Of a DNA stretch of 43,935 nucleotides, positions 17,201-23,804 are shown in pieces. The notes under the pieces are model-generated. The model did not search any database and had not been told where the DNA came from. It saw only the letters and a list, made by a program, of their open reading frames with translations. The position numbers and the translations under genes are program-made. Source of the DNA: Lachnospiraceae bacterium (lineage in GTDB: Bacteria > Bacillota > Clostridia > Lachnospirales > Lachnospiraceae); contig JAILKJ010000032.1 in assembly GCA_024693845.1 (NCBI GenBank), forward strand, positions 1 through 43,935, read 5' to 3'. Position 1 is the first letter of the stretch, and each line of letters opens with the position of its first letter.

Positions 17201-18508
17201 TCAGTCCTGCAGGATCCGTACTACCGCTACCGGCTTTCTGTAATATGCGTTGGCGATACGGATTCCGGTCTTGGGTGAACTTGCGTTTACGATCTGACCA
17301 CCGCCGATGTAGATACCCACATGGTTGATCCTCTTACCCTTAGCGTAGAATACCAGATCACCCGGCTTAGCCTCCGACATGCTGATGCGGGTTCCGCAGT
17401 TAGCCTGTGCTCTGGAGGAATGAGGCAGGGAAATGCCGTACTTCGCGTAGATACTCATTACATATCCCGAGCAGTCACAACCCTTGGTAAGGGAGGTTCC
17501 GCCCCATACATATCTGTTGCCGATAAACTGCTTAGCATATTCGCAAAGCTCCATTCTGACATCGGAAACGCCTGCTCCATAAAGGAACTCAGTCATATTC
17601 AACGCTGTCTTGAGCTGAACACCAACCGTTACATACTCAGCTGCCACATACAGCTTCTTGCCGTCATACTTAACGCCGACCCAGTCATCGCCCTTTTCAA
17701 ATACCTCAAGCTGCTCGCCGTATGCCACCATGCTGTATACGGGTGCGTCGGTACTCTTGTCCTCACGAAGCTTCAGACCGTCGCAATTTACCGTTGCCTG
17801 TTCCTTAACCACACTGGAAGCATACTCAACCGCCTCAGGTCCGGTGATCAGATAATCAAGGCTTACATAGCCCTCAACGGAACCGGAGGTGATATGGGCC
17901 ATATTACCCTTCACGTCCAGGATCTCGCATCCGGCTTCATTCTCCATCTTACCGACAATCTTACTGCCGTCCTCGGGAAGTGCCCTTACATTCAGATGAT
18001 CCGCTACCTGTACCACACCGAGATGGGTATAACCGAAGGCGCCGCCGGCTGCCTCCTCTTCTGCGAACTCATCTGCCATATCATCTTCCGAAAGAAGCTT
18101 GGCATCGGGGATCACATTACCCGCCCCTACGGATAAGATCACGGGATCTTCACTTTCCTCTGCCTCACCTGCTGCAGGAAGGACTGCATCCTCGGATACG
18201 GTTGCATTGTCATCGGAAACGCTGCTGACAGCTACCGGTTCCTCTGCAGGAGTCTCTGTCTGAGAAGCTGTATCTGCCGAAGCATCCGTCTGGATCTCGG
18301 AAAGCTCCGAAGCATCACTTTTCTGAGCCTCGGGTGCTTTAACAGTTGCCGCAGTATTTACCTTATTTACTTTATTCACGGGTGCCAGAACTACAGAGCC
18401 GGCTCCCACACTGAAATTGATCTCTGCTTTGGCAGGCATTGTCACCGCAAGGGATGAGGCAAACAATATGGCTGCACACAGCATCGTCTTTTTCCCGTTA
18501 AAAGTCAT
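17201..18508 (-). CDS. Secreted NlpC/P60 cell-wall hydrolase with two SH3-like domains
   Basis: 435 aa from the ATG at 18508, chosen because GGAGAA lies 7 bp before it; an ATG four codons earlier has no such site. A signal peptide ends near PAKAE. An acidic, Ser/Ala-rich linker follows, in which SVGAG occurs twice about 93 residues apart. Two SH3b domains (LNVRALPEDGSKIVG...; LKLREDKSTDAPVYS...) precede the NlpC/P60 domain, with the catalytic Cys in CDCSGY (about residue 346) and His in INHVGIYIGGG. By family it should cut peptidoglycan stem peptides outside the cell. A strong promoter and a WalR-box-like repeat lie just upstream; it forms its own transcription unit. Confidence 0.93.
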   Translation of the reverse strand: MTFNGKKTMLCAAILFASSLAVTMPAKAEINFSVGAGSVVLAPVNKVNKVNTAATVKAPEAQKSDASELSEIQTDASADTASQTETPAEEPVAVSSVSDDNATVSEDAVLPAAGEAEESEDPVILSVGAGNVIPDAKLLSEDDMADEFAEEEAAGGAFGYTHLGVVQVADHLNVRALPEDGSKIVGKMENEAGCEILDVKGNMAHITSGSVEGYVSLDYLITGPEAVEYASSVVKEQATVNCDGLKLREDKSTDAPVYSMVAYGEQLEVFEKGDDWVGVKYDGKKLYVAAEYVTVGVQLKTALNMTEFLYGAGVSDVRMELCEYAKQFIGNRYVWGGTSLTKGCDCSGYVMSIYAKYGISLPHSSRAQANCGTRISMSEAKPGDLVFYAKGKRINHVGIYIGGGQIVNASSPKTGIRIANAYYRKPVAVVRILQD

Positions 18509-18520
18509 TTTATTCTCCAT

Positions 18521-18548
18521 GTTACGAAAATGTTACAAAGTTGTTACA
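18521..18548 (-). promoter_or_regulatory. Triple TGTAAC direct repeat, WalR/YycF-box-like operator
   Basis: On the minus strand TGTAAC (18548-18543), TGTAAC (18537-18532) and CGTAAC (18526-18521) follow each other with exactly 5 bp between copies, an 11-bp period. The first two fit the Bacillus/Staphylococcus WalR box TGTWAH-N5-TGTWAH exactly. A fourth TGTAAC (18571-18566) lies in the promoter spacer. The array lies between the -10 and the start codon of a wall hydrolase gene, the class of target WalR controls. The assignment to WalR is inference. Confidence 0.6.
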
Positions 18549-18553
18549 AGTCG

Positions 18554-18582
18554 AGTATAGCAACGGTTACATAATATGTCAA
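18554..18582 (-). promoter_or_regulatory. Strong SigA promoter of the NlpC/P60 gene
   Basis: On the minus strand a perfect -35 TTGACA (18582-18577) and TATACT (18559-18554) are separated by 17 bp. It lies 15 bp past the stop of the YolD-like gene and about 45 bp before the start codon. One TGTAAC copy lies inside the spacer. Confidence 0.85.
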
Positions 18583-18597
18583 CCATTTTTTACTTCT

Positions 18598-18888
18598 TTA
18601 AGGGGTTTCCTCTTCGCTGAAGGGAATATGCTCCAGACCGTCCGCATGATCCGTGGCAAACCTCTCCTCTGCATCCCGGATGGCGGATCCGTAGCCCGTA
18701 AGAGCCGCAAAGGCTGAAAACTGTGCCGCCCTGTCTTCCTCGGGCATGGGATGATGCACATTGCTTACCGGCCGGGGCAGATCGATGATATCCCGATATT
18801 TACTTTCCGTATCCCGCATGATCCTCTGCAGCTTTTCACCGAAGTGGTTTTCGCCCAAAGCTGCAAGCGATCCTTTATCCTCTGTCAT
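18598..18888 (-). CDS. YolD-like small protein paired with Y-family polymerase
   Basis: 96 aa. The stretch YRDIIDLPRPVSNVHHPMPEEDRAAQFSAFAALTGYGSAI resembles the core of YolD-like proteins, which in Firmicutes are usually encoded next to UmuC/DinB-type polymerases. The function of YolD proteins is not firmly known; a UmuD-like accessory role has been suggested by others. Here the ATG lies just after the polymerase stop, in the same direction, so the two are almost certainly co-expressed. The ends are charged and look disordered. Confidence 0.72.
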   Translation of the reverse strand: MTEDKGSLAALGENHFGEKLQRIMRDTESKYRDIIDLPRPVSNVHHPMPEEDRAAQFSAFAALTGYGSAIRDAEERFATDHADGLEHIPFSEEETP

Positions 18889-18890
18889 AT

Positions 18891-20411
18891 CTATGCCTTA
18901 TGTCCGCCGATCTGGCGGTTCCTTTCCATTGCAGTGGCGCCCTCCTGCAGGTTCATGCCCTTGAGCATGGCATTTTTCCCGTAGCGTTTCTGGATATCCA
19001 GCACTGCCTGCTGCACTCTCTTTTCCTTCTGCTTTTGCTCCTTTTTCCGATTCTCCTCCTCTTCCAAAGCCTTATAATCGGTAAAAAGATCCATCTGGCG
19101 GTACTTAACCTCCTCCTTCTTTTCGGCCTTCTGCTCTCCTATAACATGATTGGCCGCAATGGTGATCCGTCTGACAAAAAGGGAAGGATCCGTGATCCGG
19201 TCATACAGATCCATGACTGCTTCCACGATCTTTACGGTGGAGGAGGTCTGCTCACCTAAATTGACGGTCCCGTGGGCAGGAGCCGGCACCATTCTGCCGT
19301 AGTGATCCGATTTGATTTCTCCCCGGTAGGCCTTACCCGTCTCTCCCTCCAGAGAGATCCTGTCATAGTCTATGAACAGTCCCATCTGGTCACAGGTCAG
19401 GCGTTTGCCCACCAGATCCAGGACCTGCAGCTCCGTCATCTCCCTAACGATCAGTCTGGCCTTATCCCAGTCATAGGGCTCGGATAAGACCTGTCCCGAG
19501 CTTAAGGAATTGTTCTCCGGAACGTAGGCCTTGATCCTGTCTATGGTACAGCTTTCCACGCCCCAGGCGTGATCGATGAGAAGCTCCGAATTTTTTCCGA
19601 AGAGACGATAGAGAAGTTCCTCATTCTGAAACTGTCCCGACTCTCCCACGGAGCATCTGGCAATATCACCCATGGTATACATCCCGTTGGCAGCCAGTTT
19701 TTTGGCAATGCCCCGACCGACCCGCCAGAAATCCGTGATGGGTCTGTGATCCCAGAACAGTCTCCGGTAAAGCCCTTCATCCAGAACGGCGATCCGCACT
19801 CCCGTTTCGTCCGCTTCCATATGCTTTGCCATAACGTCCATGGCCACCTTGGCAAGATACATGTTGCTGCCCACTCCGCCGGTGGCTGTTATCCCCAGCT
19901 GATCCTGTACCTTTCCTATGAGCATCCTGGCCAGCTGGGCGGCGCTCATACCGTAGGTGTTCAGATAGGCGGTAACATCCATAAAAACTTCGTCAATGGA
20001 ATAGACATGCATATCCTCCGGTGAAATATAGTGCATATAGATCTCATAGATCTGAGTGCTGATGTCAATATAACGGGCCATACGGGGCTTTGCCGTAATA
20101 TAAGAAAGAGCCAGTGCGGGATTTTCAGCCAACTCACGGGCAGAATGGCTCTCCCCTTCCAGCTCTTTCCCGTAGGCTCTTTTCCTTTCCGCATTGATCT
20201 GCTTCACGGCGCTGATCACCTCAAACAGCCGCGCTCTTCCCGGCACGCCGTAGGCCTTCAGGGCAGGGGTCACCGCAAGGCAGATGGTTTTCTCTGTCCG
20301 GCTTTCATCCGCCACGACCAGATGGGTATCCATACTGTCCAGGTCTCGCTCTATGCATTCCACGGAAGCGTAGAAGGATTTCAGATCAATGCAGATATAC
20401 TGTCTGTCCAC
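18891..20411 (-). CDS. Y-family translesion DNA polymerase (UmuC/UvrX type)
   Basis: 506 aa, starting at a GTG (20411) five bases past the larC stop; the N-terminal YICIDLKSFYASVECIERDLD fits this start. Catalytic residues are Asp9 and the YSIDEVFMD motif (137-145, Asp140 and Glu141). A little-finger region follows, then RQMDLF (QMDLF at 439-443), a clear beta-clamp binding motif, and a charged helical tail of about 60 residues. By family it copies past damaged bases with low fidelity. It is co-transcribed with a YolD-like gene, as usual, but placing both behind lar genes is unusual. UvrX/YqjW-type is a better fit than short DinB. Confidence 0.92.
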   Translation of the reverse strand: MDRQYICIDLKSFYASVECIERDLDSMDTHLVVADESRTEKTICLAVTPALKAYGVPGRARLFEVISAVKQINAERKRAYGKELEGESHSARELAENPALALSYITAKPRMARYIDISTQIYEIYMHYISPEDMHVYSIDEVFMDVTAYLNTYGMSAAQLARMLIGKVQDQLGITATGGVGSNMYLAKVAMDVMAKHMEADETGVRIAVLDEGLYRRLFWDHRPITDFWRVGRGIAKKLAANGMYTMGDIARCSVGESGQFQNEELLYRLFGKNSELLIDHAWGVESCTIDRIKAYVPENNSLSSGQVLSEPYDWDKARLIVREMTELQVLDLVGKRLTCDQMGLFIDYDRISLEGETGKAYRGEIKSDHYGRMVPAPAHGTVNLGEQTSSTVKIVEAVMDLYDRITDPSLFVRRITIAANHVIGEQKAEKKEEVKYRQMDLFTDYKALEEEENRKKEQKQKEKRVQQAVLDIQKRYGKNAMLKGMNLQEGATAMERNRQIGGHKA

Positions 20412-20415
20412 GTTA

Positions 20416-21327
20416 TCAGGATACCTCTTCTATCAACATGGCCCTGAGGATACCGGGCCTTTCATGATCTCTTTTTCCGGCGCCCAAACCTACTTTTTTG
20501 ATCACCATCTTCGCCGGCAGAGCATCATCCGTCTTCAGCGCTGCAGCAATGGCAGCTCCCGTGGGCGTGACCATCTCCCCTTTCATCTGCGTAAGCTCCA
20601 TGGGAATGGCATATTTGCTGACGATATTCGTGGTGGCGGGAACGGGGATCGAAAGGATCCCGTGCTGACATCTCACGGTGCCGCAACCCTCCGTCAGCTT
20701 AGGTATGATCACCCGGTCGATATCCAGAAGATCAAAGCAGACAGCTGCTGCTATCACATCCACGATGGAATCGATGGCGCCCACCTCATGAAAATGTACC
20801 TGCTCCAGGGGTATTCCGTGGGCCGCGGCCTCAGCCTCGGCGATGATCCCGAAGATCTTTTTGGCAAGCCTGCCGGCATTCTCCGTCAGATCCGTCTGAT
20901 CGATGATCTTCTCGATCTCGGGCAGACCTCTGTGCTCATGATGGTGACCGTGGTCATGGTGATGTTCATGGTCGTGATGATGCTCATGATCGTGATGATG
21001 TTCGTGATCGTGGTGATGTTCGTGATCGTGGTGATGCTCGTGATCGTGATGGTGGTCATGATCGTGATGGTGGTCATGATCATGTCCGTACAGATACTCC
21101 ATGTCGTGGTCGTGGTTCTCATGCTCGCTATCCAGCACCACATCAAAATCCATGCAGTCGATCCCGGCCTTTTTTACCCGGCTGAGCCTGATCTCAAAGC
21201 CCGATGCCGGAATACTTGAAAGTGCCTTTTTCAGCTTTTCTTCGTCAGCGCCCAGATCCAACAGCGCCGCCACTGTCATATCCCCGCTGATCCCTGCATT
21301 ACATTCCAGATATAAAGTCTTTCCCAT
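20416..21327 (-). CDS. larC: LarC N-terminal domain (LarC1) with His-rich insert
   Basis: 303 aa. The N-terminal LYLECNAGISGDMTVAALLDLGA and later VHFHEVGAIDSIVDVIAAAVCFDLL, TPTGAAIAAAL and GLGAGKRDHERPGILRAML are typical of the LarC1 domain, part of the CTP-dependent nickel insertase that completes the nickel-pincer nucleotide. The protein stops at the point where full LarC continues into LarC2, and no LarC2 reading frame follows because the polymerase gene starts five bases on. Residues 82-132 form a His/Asp/Glu insert, a likely Ni(II) store or chaperone segment. Ribosome site AGGGGGAG. It follows larE by 11 bp. Confidence 0.9.
   Translation of the reverse strand: MGKTLYLECNAGISGDMTVAALLDLGADEEKLKKALSSIPASGFEIRLSRVKKAGIDCMDFDVVLDSEHENHDHDMEYLYGHDHDHHHDHDHHHDHEHHHDHEHHHDHEHHHDHEHHHDHEHHHDHGHHHEHRGLPEIEKIIDQTDLTENAGRLAKKIFGIIAEAEAAAHGIPLEQVHFHEVGAIDSIVDVIAAAVCFDLLDIDRVIIPKLTEGCGTVRCQHGILSIPVPATTNIVSKYAIPMELTQMKGEMVTPTGAAIAAALKTDDALPAKMVIKKVGLGAGKRDHERPGILRAMLIEEVS
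20932..21084 (-). repeat. 18-bp tandem repeat coding for the His-rich segment of LarC
   Basis: About eight in-frame 18-bp units code for hexads of the form EHHHDH: two DHHHDH, five EHHHDH and one GHHHEH, after a leading HDH (LarC residues 82-132). Unit length keeps the frame, so the copy number could vary without breaking the gene. Synonymous differences between units show the tract is not freshly duplicated throughout. Confidence 0.9.
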
Positions 21328-21338
21328 AGATTCTCCCC

Positions 21339-22190
21339 CTAAAGCACCTCATTCATGCTGCCCATCCTGTATCCACAAAGATCCAGGGATACATAGGCAA
21401 ATCCCATCTGTTTAAAAGAATCATAGATCCTCTCTCTGACCCCCACCTTCATAAGCTGGTCAAAATCCTCCGGCAGGATCTCGATCCTGGCCAGATTCCC
21501 GTGACATCTGACTCTTGATACGGAAAAGCCCAGATCCCAGAGCAACTGCTCTGCCCTGTCCACCCTTTCCAGCTTCTGATCGCTGATGGTCTCACCGTAA
21601 ACGAAACGGGATGCCAGACAGGCCGCTGAGGACATATCCCAGGTGGGAAGGTCCATCTCCCTGGACAGATACCGGATCTCTTTTTTGGAAAGACCCGCCT
21701 CCTTCAGAGGGCTTCTCACCCCCAGCTCACGGATCGCCTTCATGCCCGGTCTGTAATCGTTATCATCATCCGTATTCGATCCTTCGGCAACCGTGGCAAA
21801 GCCCTGATCGGCAGCCACCGCCATCAGCTTTTTGAAGATCGCTCTTTTACAAAAATAACAGCGTTCGGGTACATTGGTCCTGAACTCTTCGATCTGCATC
21901 AGATCCATGGGAACCGACAAAAGTGTAATGCCTCTGTCCCTGCAGAATTGATCTGCTCTGCCAAGCTCCCGTTTGGGCATGGCATCGGTGACTGCCGTAA
22001 CGGCCACTGCCTTATCTCCCAGAACGGCATCTGCCACGGTCAGAAGGAAAGTGGAATCCACTCCTGCCGAAAAAGCCACCGCCACAGATCCCATCTCTCC
22101 CAGGATCTTTCTTAAATTCTCCAGTTTTTCCATAGCACGGGAGGCAAAAGCTTCTTTGCTTTCCTCCTCCAGTATCTTCATCTCATCCAT
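21339..22190 (-). CDS. larE: LarE, ATP-dependent sulfur transferase of nickel-pincer cofactor synthesis
   Basis: 283 aa PP-loop protein. The pyrophosphatase motif AFSAGVDSTFLL (39-50) is followed by ERCYFCKRAIFKKL (C111, C114) and SSAACLASRF (C191), where the Lactobacillus enzyme has its sacrificial Cys176; another Cys (C229) lies in VRCHGNLARIEI. LarE adenylates and then sulfurates the carboxylates made by LarB. Whether this copy gives up its own cysteine sulfur or uses an iron-sulfur cluster, as some relatives do, cannot be decided here. It sits between larB and larC with about 10-bp gaps. Confidence 0.93.
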   Translation of the reverse strand: MDEMKILEEESKEAFASRAMEKLENLRKILGEMGSVAVAFSAGVDSTFLLTVADAVLGDKAVAVTAVTDAMPKRELGRADQFCRDRGITLLSVPMDLMQIEEFRTNVPERCYFCKRAIFKKLMAVAADQGFATVAEGSNTDDDNDYRPGMKAIRELGVRSPLKEAGLSKKEIRYLSREMDLPTWDMSSAACLASRFVYGETISDQKLERVDRAEQLLWDLGFSVSRVRCHGNLARIEILPEDFDQLMKVGVRERIYDSFKQMGFAYVSLDLCGYRMGSMNEVL

Positions 22191-22200
22191 GTTTTTCTCT

Positions 22201-22899
22201 CTATTCTCCCTTTTCTACGCCGATAGCCAGACGATTGATCTGGCAGGCCATATAGCCGGCTCCGTAGCCGTTATCTATATTGACCGTGGCAATGCCGTTG
22301 GCACAGGAATTGATCATGGTCAGAAGTGCGGAAACTCCTCCGAAGGAAGCTCCGTATCCGACGGATGTGGGCACTGCGATCACAGGGTTTCTCACAAGAC
22401 CGCCGATCACGCTGGCCAGAGCTCCCTCCATGCCGGCTACGGCTATGACGCAGTTTCCTTTACGGATCCTGTCCGTTTCAGCCAGCAGCCTGTGGATACC
22501 GGAAACCCCCACATCGTAGATCCGGTCCACCTTTGTTCCGAAAAATTCCGCCGTCCTTGCCGCTTCCTCCGCCACGGGTATATCCGCCGTTCCGCCGCTG
22601 CAGACTACTACGCATCCCTTCCCCGGCCGTGGATCATCATCCACCACCAGGATCCTTGAGACGGGATCATACTCCGCATGGCTCAGCACTTTCCTGACTG
22701 CCTCATACTGCTCCTTGTCAGCCCTTGTTCCCAATACCCTTCCGTATCTTTCATAGAGCTTTTCATAGATCTGTGTCAGATACGGCAGGGGTTTTCCGCT
22801 GCAATATACAACCTCTTCGTATCCGGTCCGCCCTGCCCTGTCAGTATCCAGTCTTGCGAAGCCCAGATCCTCAAAGGTTCCTTCCCTGTTTTGTTCCAT
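22201..22899 (-). CDS. larB: LarB, NaAD carboxylase/hydrolase of nickel-pincer cofactor synthesis
   Basis: 232 aa from the ATG at 22899, chosen for GGGGGAG six bases before it; an upstream ATG at 22977 would put the previous gene's terminator hairpin inside the reading frame. The N-terminal FEDLGFARLDTDRAGRTGYEEVVYC and the PurE-like C-terminal half (VCSGGTADIPVAEEAA, VPTSVGYGASFGG, INSCANGIATVNIDNGYGAGYMAC) are diagnostic. LarB carboxylates the pyridinium ring of nicotinic acid adenine dinucleotide and releases AMP. First gene of the lar operon. No larA lies in the window, so the enzyme using the cofactor is elsewhere. Confidence 0.95.
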   Translation of the reverse strand: MEQNREGTFEDLGFARLDTDRAGRTGYEEVVYCSGKPLPYLTQIYEKLYERYGRVLGTRADKEQYEAVRKVLSHAEYDPVSRILVVDDDPRPGKGCVVVCSGGTADIPVAEEAARTAEFFGTKVDRIYDVGVSGIHRLLAETDRIRKGNCVIAVAGMEGALASVIGGLVRNPVIAVPTSVGYGASFGGVSALLTMINSCANGIATVNIDNGYGAGYMACQINRLAIGVEKGE

Positions 22900-22931
22900 A
22901 GTCTCTCCCCCTCGGGCTGGATCATTTTGCG

Positions 22932-22958
22932 AAAAAGGGCACGCGCTCAGGCGTGCCC
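22932..22958 (-). terminator. Rho-independent terminator between the membrane-protein pair and larB
   Basis: On the minus strand an 8-bp perfect stem GGGCACGC/GCGTGCCC with a 6-base loop is followed by TTTTTC. It lies about 35 bp past the stop of the 104-aa gene and about 33 bp before the larB ATG. No promoter is obvious between it and larB, so it may also work as a leader attenuator for the lar operon. The reverse side carries a CTTTT tract and might work weakly in the other direction. Confidence 0.85.
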
Positions 22959-22992
22959 TGCTTTTAACTATGCACACGGATCCTTACCCGGT

Positions 22993-23307
22993 TCAGCCCT
23001 TCTTAAAAAGCGCCTTACGCACCACATGATCGGGATCCTTGATGAGTATTGCTCCGATCCAAAGGATCATGCCGAAGGCAACCACTGCAAACCCGAGAAA
23101 AGCATCGTTGATCATATCTTCCGCTGCGGGAGTGAAATAATCCGCCCTCAGCTCAGCATACTCAAAGATAGCGTCACACAGCCACATCAGGGAAGCTCCC
23201 CAGTAAGCCAATGCTAACGTTCCGATCTTAAGAGACCTCATTCTCTCGGACATATACCAGATAATGGTGGTGATCAGTGCGGCAAATACCGCTATCAATA
23301 AAGTCAT
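22993..23307 (-). CDS. Unrecognised small membrane protein, second of a pair
   Basis: 104 aa with three likely membrane segments (about residues 3-20, 28-48 and 68-92) and the sequence LAYWGASLMWLCDAIFEYAEL in the second. The third segment is followed by IKDPDHVVRKALFKKG, a basic tail probably inside the cell. I cannot assign a family. A good ribosome site (GGGAGGG) precedes the ATG, which lies 15 bp after the stop of the 133-aa gene; a terminator follows. Promoter, two genes and terminator make a compact operon, so the two proteins probably work together. Confidence 0.75.
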   Translation of the reverse strand: MTLLIAVFAALITTIIWYMSERMRSLKIGTLALAYWGASLMWLCDAIFEYAELRADYFTPAAEDMINDAFLGFAVVAFGMILWIGAILIKDPDHVVRKALFKKG

Positions 23308-23322
23308 CTCATTCCCTCCCTT

Positions 23323-23724
23323 TTATTTCTGCAGCTCTTTCTCCCGGTCTGCACTTTTCTCAAGTGCATTGGACACAAGGACCATCACGCCCCAGGCAAG
23401 GGTGACCACAACAGCCATGGAAACACCTGTGGTGGACATCTCATGCAGCATGGTCCGAGCCCCCTCTGCCGTCTCTGCTGCCGTCAGGAACGGAAAATAC
23501 GGTGCAACCTCTCCGTGCCATACATGCTCAAAAGCCAGAAGCGCACTGCCGCCCCAAAGCATCTTGGAAAGCCAGCCGAGCTTGGTGGAAAACGTAATAT
23601 GCTCAGTCCCCTCCGTCTCCTTTACAGCCTGATCTGCCGTATTGCTCTGCTCCTGCTTTTTTGCGATCTTACCTACCGCAGTGGTAACGATCGCTTCCGT
23701 AGTCGGTACCAAAAAACAAGCCAT
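23323..23724 (-). CDS. Unrecognised small membrane protein, first of a pair
   Basis: 133 aa. The N-terminus MACFLVPTTEAIVTTAVGKIAKK looks amphipathic. After a charged stretch come SKKLGW-like KLGWLSKMLWGGSALLAFEHVWHGEVAPYF, about residues 48-77, with a hydrophobic segment and two histidines (EHVWHGE). A second membrane segment lies near 99-118, before a charged end. The histidines beside a membrane segment could bind a metal or heme, but that is speculation. No family recognised. Strong ribosome site AGAGGAGG; promoter at 23774-23803. It is followed closely by the 104-aa membrane protein. Confidence 0.75.
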   Translation of the reverse strand: MACFLVPTTEAIVTTAVGKIAKKQEQSNTADQAVKETEGTEHITFSTKLGWLSKMLWGGSALLAFEHVWHGEVAPYFPFLTAAETAEGARTMLHEMSTTGVSMAVVVTLAWGVMVLVSNALEKSADREKELQK

Positions 23725-23773
23725 AGTTTTATCCTCCTCTTATCTTCCCGATCCTTCGGGATCATATACTGAA

Positions 23774-23803
23774 ATTTTATCGCAATTAAGCGCCTTGTGT
23801 CAA
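23774..23803 (-). promoter_or_regulatory. Promoter of the two-gene membrane operon
   Basis: On the minus strand a perfect TTGACA (23803-23798) and TAAAAT (23779-23774) are 18 bp apart. It begins one base past the ispG stop codon. A small GATCC/GGATC hairpin with a 4-base loop (23750-23763) lies in the resulting leader, before the AGAGGAGG ribosome site. Confidence 0.65.
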
Positions 23804-23804
23804 A

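Noticed and set aside
20412-20500. Programmed frameshift joining LarC1 to LarC2, as in Lactobacillus
   Set aside because: No LarC2-coding frame follows; the next sequence is the Y-family polymerase gene.
20932-21084. Possible CRISPR array or satellite
   Set aside because: Units are contiguous, 18 bp, in frame with larC and have no spacers.
20389-21219. Plus-strand frame of 276 aa with a Val/Met-rich run, opposite larC
   Set aside because: It is the complement of the His-repeat coding tract; the minus frame has clear LarC motifs and a ribosome site, the plus frame has neither.
22900-22977. Longer N-terminus for LarB
   Set aside because: It would run through the terminator hairpin and lacks family similarity; GGGGGAG supports 22899.
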